NCBI RefSeq assembly: GCF_000735355.1
Contig: NZ_JMPI01000063.1
Coordinates: forward strand, 1-64,000
Direction of reading: 5' to 3'
DNA from: Buttiauxella agrestis ATCC 33320
GTDB taxonomy: Bacteria; Pseudomonadota; Gammaproteobacteria; Enterobacterales; Enterobacteriaceae
DNA length: 64,000 nt
A program made the translations under genes and the position numbers. This document shows, piece after piece, positions 61,827-64,000 of the stretch. The stretch's first letter is position 1; each line of letters begins with the position of its first letter. The notes under the pieces were generated by a model. The model saw only the letters and a list, made by a program, of their open reading frames with translations, was not told the DNA's origin and did no database searches.

Positions 61827-62822
61827 ATGGAGTTGCTTTGCCCAGCCGGAAACTTACCGGCGTTGAAAGCGGCCATCGATAATGGTGCCGATGCGGTTTA
61901 CATTGGTCTTAAAGATGACACCAACGCCCGCCATTTTGCTGGACTGAATTTCACGGAGAAGAAACTGCAAGAAGCGGTGAGTTACGTGCATCTACATGGC
62001 CGTAAATTGCATATCGCTATCAATACGTTTGCGCACCCTGACGGCTATGTGCGCTGGCAACGAGCAGTGGATATGGCAGCGCAACTCGGAGCCGATGCTT
62101 TAATTCTCGCCGATCTGGCGATGCTTGAGTACGCAGCAGAACGATATCCGCAGATTGAGCGCCATGTTTCGGTACAGGCCTCCGCCACCAATGAAGAAGC
62201 GATTCGTTTTTATCATCGCCATTTCGATGTCGCGCGAGTGGTTCTGCCGCGCGTGTTATCCATTCATCAGGTAAAACAGTTAGCCAGGGTAACTCCAGTG
62301 CCGCTGGAAGTCTTTGCTTTTGGCAGCCTGTGCATTATGGCTGAAGGCCGTTGCTACCTTTCTTCTTATCTGACTGGTGAATCGCCAAATACAGTTGGAG
62401 CCTGTTCTCCTGCACGGTTTGTGCGCTGGCAGCAAACGCCGCAAGGGCTTGAGTCTCGTCTCAACGATGTACTAATTGACCGTTATCAGGATGGCGAAAA
62501 CGCAGGTTATCCGACGCTGTGTAAAGGCCGCTATCTGGTAGATGACCAGAAATATCACGCGCTTGAAGAGCCAACCAGCCTGAACACGCTTGAACTGCTG
62601 CCTGAATTACTCGCGGCAAATATTGCTTCGGTGAAAATTGAAGGCCGCCAGCGCAGCCCGGCGTATGTCACCCAGGTCGCCAAAGTCTGGCGTCAGGCTA
62701 TCGACCGCTGCATGGCCGATCCGGAAAACTATCGCGCTCAACCCGCATGGATGGAAGCGCTAGGCGAGATGGCCGAAGGCACGCAAACCACACTCGGTGC
62801 CTATCACCGTAAATGGCAGTAG
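61827..62822 (+). CDS. ubiU: O2-independent ubiquinone hydroxylation protein UbiU
   Basis: A 331-residue U32-peptidase-family protein that carries a 4Fe-4S cluster. The four ligands C169, C176, C193 and C232 match those known in E. coli UbiU. With UbiV it hydroxylates ubiquinone precursors without oxygen, reportedly using prephenate as the oxygen donor. It is followed 8 bases later by ubiV. Confidence 0.95.
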   Translation: MELLCPAGNLPALKAAIDNGADAVYIGLKDDTNARHFAGLNFTEKKLQEAVSYVHLHGRKLHIAINTFAHPDGYVRWQRAVDMAAQLGADALILADLAMLEYAAERYPQIERHVSVQASATNEEAIRFYHRHFDVARVVLPRVLSIHQVKQLARVTPVPLEVFAFGSLCIMAEGRCYLSSYLTGESPNTVGACSPARFVRWQQTPQGLESRLNDVLIDRYQDGENAGYPTLCKGRYLVDDQKYHALEEPTSLNTLELLPELLAANIASVKIEGRQRSPAYVTQVAKVWRQAIDRCMADPENYRAQPAWMEALGEMAEGTQTTLGAYHRKWQ

Positions 62823-62830
62823 GAAAACCC

Positions 62831-63715
62831 ATGAAATATTCATTAGGGCCGGTGCTCTATTACTGGCCAAAAGAGACGCTGGAAAAATTTTATCAGGCTG
62901 CCGCAAACAGCAGTGCTGAGACTATTTATCTTGGCGAGTCAGTGTGTAGTAAGCGTCGTGCGACAAAAACTGGCGACTGGTTAGATATGGCGAAAAACCT
63001 CGCAGACCAGGGCAAACAAGTGGTGCTTTCGACCCTCGCACTAGTTCAGGCTCCGTCTGAACTCAACGAGCTAAAACGCTACGTTGAGAATGGCGATTTC
63101 CTGATTGAAGCCAATGACCTGGGTGCCGTGAATATGGCGGCAGAGCGCAAGCTGCCGTTTGTCGCCGGTCATGCGCTTAACTGCTATAATGCGGTGACTC
63201 TGCGTCTGTTACTCAAACAAGGCATGATTCGTTGGTGCATGCCTGTGGAGCTGTCACGCGACTGGCTGGCAAACATGCTGACTCAGTGTGATGAGCTGGG
63301 TATTCGCAACAAGTTTGAAGTGGAAGTCCTGAGCTACGGTCATTTACCGCTGGCCTATTCTGCGCGCTGCTTTACCGCTCGTTCTGAAGATAAGCCAAAA
63401 GATGAATGCGAGACCTGCTGCATTAAATATCCTGTAGGGCGCAATATGCTTTCGCAGGAAAACCAGCAAGTGTTTGTGCTCAACGGCATTCAGACCATGA
63501 GCGGCTATGTGTACAACCTCGGTAATGAACTGGCATCGATGAAAGGACTGGTCGATATGGTACGTTTATCGCCGATGGGGATGGAGACATTGCGCGTACT
63601 GGAAGCCTTCCGCAAAAATGAGAATGGCAATGCGCCTTTGACGCTAGCGCAGCAAAGTGATTGCAATGGTTACTGGCGACGCGTCGCTGGATTAGAACTG
63701 GTGACTCAGAGCTGA
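62831..63715 (+). CDS. ubiV: O2-independent ubiquinone hydroxylation protein UbiV
   Basis: A 294-residue partner of UbiU in the same U32 family, with cluster ligands C39, C180, C193 and C197, as in E. coli UbiV. I chose the ATG at 62831 (MKYSLGPVLYYW), preceded by TAGGAAAA. UbiUV-dependent ubiquinone is used for anaerobic denitrification-type respiration; NrdDG, another anaerobic function, is 4 kb away. Confidence 0.95.
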   Translation: MKYSLGPVLYYWPKETLEKFYQAAANSSAETIYLGESVCSKRRATKTGDWLDMAKNLADQGKQVVLSTLALVQAPSELNELKRYVENGDFLIEANDLGAVNMAAERKLPFVAGHALNCYNAVTLRLLLKQGMIRWCMPVELSRDWLANMLTQCDELGIRNKFEVEVLSYGHLPLAYSARCFTARSEDKPKDECETCCIKYPVGRNMLSQENQQVFVLNGIQTMSGYVYNLGNELASMKGLVDMVRLSPMGMETLRVLEAFRKNENGNAPLTLAQQSDCNGYWRRVAGLELVTQS

Positions 63716-63720
63716 GAAAA

Positions 63721-63815
63721 GGCTCACTTTGTTACTTAATTGTTGATGGTTCTGCGCAATACTAAGGCTAATTATCAGCAAACGAAGTTACCCACTTCGT
63801 CTAACAAAGTGAGCC
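63721..63815. repeat. 14-bp inverted repeat flanking the yhbW upstream region
   Basis: GGCTCACTTTGTTA (63721-63734) and its exact complement TAACAAAGTGAGCC (63802-63815) are separated by 67 bases. An inner ACGAAGT/ACTTCGT hairpin lies at 63782-63800. The right arm ends 3 bases before the yhbW ATG and contains its only Shine-Dalgarno-like sequence (GTGAG). Confidence 0.75.
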
Positions 63816-63818
63816 GTT

Positions 63819-64000
63819 ATGTCTGACATCACCCAAGTTCCTTTCTCTCTACTCGATTTAGCCCCGATTCCACAAGGCTCCCAGCCTCGTGATGCGTTCC
63901 ATCGTTCTCTTGATTTAGCCCGCCTTGCCGAAAAGCGCGGCTACCATCGCTATTGGCTGGCTGAACACCACAATATGACCGGTATCGCCAGTGCGGCGAC
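63819..64000 (+). CDS. yhbW: YhbW, luciferase-like monooxygenase (partial)
   Basis: The first 60 codons of a bacterial-luciferase-like flavin monooxygenase, cut by the window edge. It starts [20 protein letters not shown] and continues with [19 protein letters not shown], nearly the same as E. coli YhbW. The physiological substrate is unknown. The gene is in the same order as E. coli (ubiV then yhbW). Confidence 0.9.
   Translation, partial: MSDITQVPFSLLDLAPIPQGSQPRDAFHRSLDLARLAEKRGYHRYWLAEHHNMTGIASAA

Overview
The window is a 64-kb piece of a gammaproteobacterial chromosome of the family Enterobacteriaceae. Nearly every protein can be aligned by eye with an Escherichia/Salmonella protein at close to full length. 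It is not E. coli K-12 itself: it has a miaE gene (present in Salmonella, absent from K-12), a GH20 hexosaminidase between ridA and mgtA, a dihydroxyacetone kinase beside yjgR, a RafY-like porin, and a different gene order. I do not name a genus. No tRNA, rRNA, CRISPR array, intact insertion sequence or prophage was seen.

Layout. (1) 33-3432: four overlapping genes for a peptide/nickel/opine-type ABC importer (two permeases, two ATPases; the binding-protein gene is probably just left of the window). (2) 3452-5085: patA, behind a well-spaced sigma-54 promoter and NtrC-like sites. (3) 5086-5636: a long non-coding, hairpin-rich stretch. (4) 5637-14184: complete AI-2 (lsr) system, lsrACDBFG on the minus strand, divergent from lsrR-lsrK. 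(5) 14259-23294: RafY-like porin, fadH, rlmG, ygjP, dhaK, yjgR, separated by REP-type palindromes. (6) 23366-35584: lptG-lptF divergent from pepA-holC-valS, then yjgN, yjgM, miaE, rraB, argI, tabA. (7) 36151-42333: speFL-speF-potE (ornithine decarboxylation/putrescine antiport with an arrest-peptide leader), pyrL-pyrB-pyrI (attenuated aspartate transcarbamoylase operon) and ridA. (8) 42388-52308: hexosaminidase, mgtA with its mgtL leader and PhoP box, treR-treB-treC. (9) 52364-55976: an accessory cassette of three minus-strand genes, read as an orphan type VI secretion vgrG, an aspzincin-like metallopeptidase effector and a signal-peptide immunity candidate. (10) 56502-59101: anaerobic ribonucleotide reductase nrdD-nrdG, with an upstream region holding two FNR boxes, two NrdR-like boxes and two perfect DnaA boxes. 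(11) 59108-64000: yraR, yhbP, yhbQ, yhbS, ubiT, ubiU, ubiV and the start of yhbW.

Themes. Several units handle nitrogen and polyamines: ornithine is made into citrulline by ArgI or into putrescine by SpeF, PotE exchanges putrescine for ornithine, and PatA degrades putrescine. Carbamoyl phosphate feeds both ArgI and PyrBI. NrdDG and UbiTUV are both anaerobic functions. Three separate leader-peptide switches (speFL, pyrL, mgtL) lie within 12 kb. The block yjgR...nrdG (near 96 min in E. coli) lies between ygjP and yraR (near 70-71 min), so this genome has a translocation or inversion relative to E. coli.

The best candidate for something little described is the treC-nrdD type VI cassette; second is the structured non-coding region after patA.
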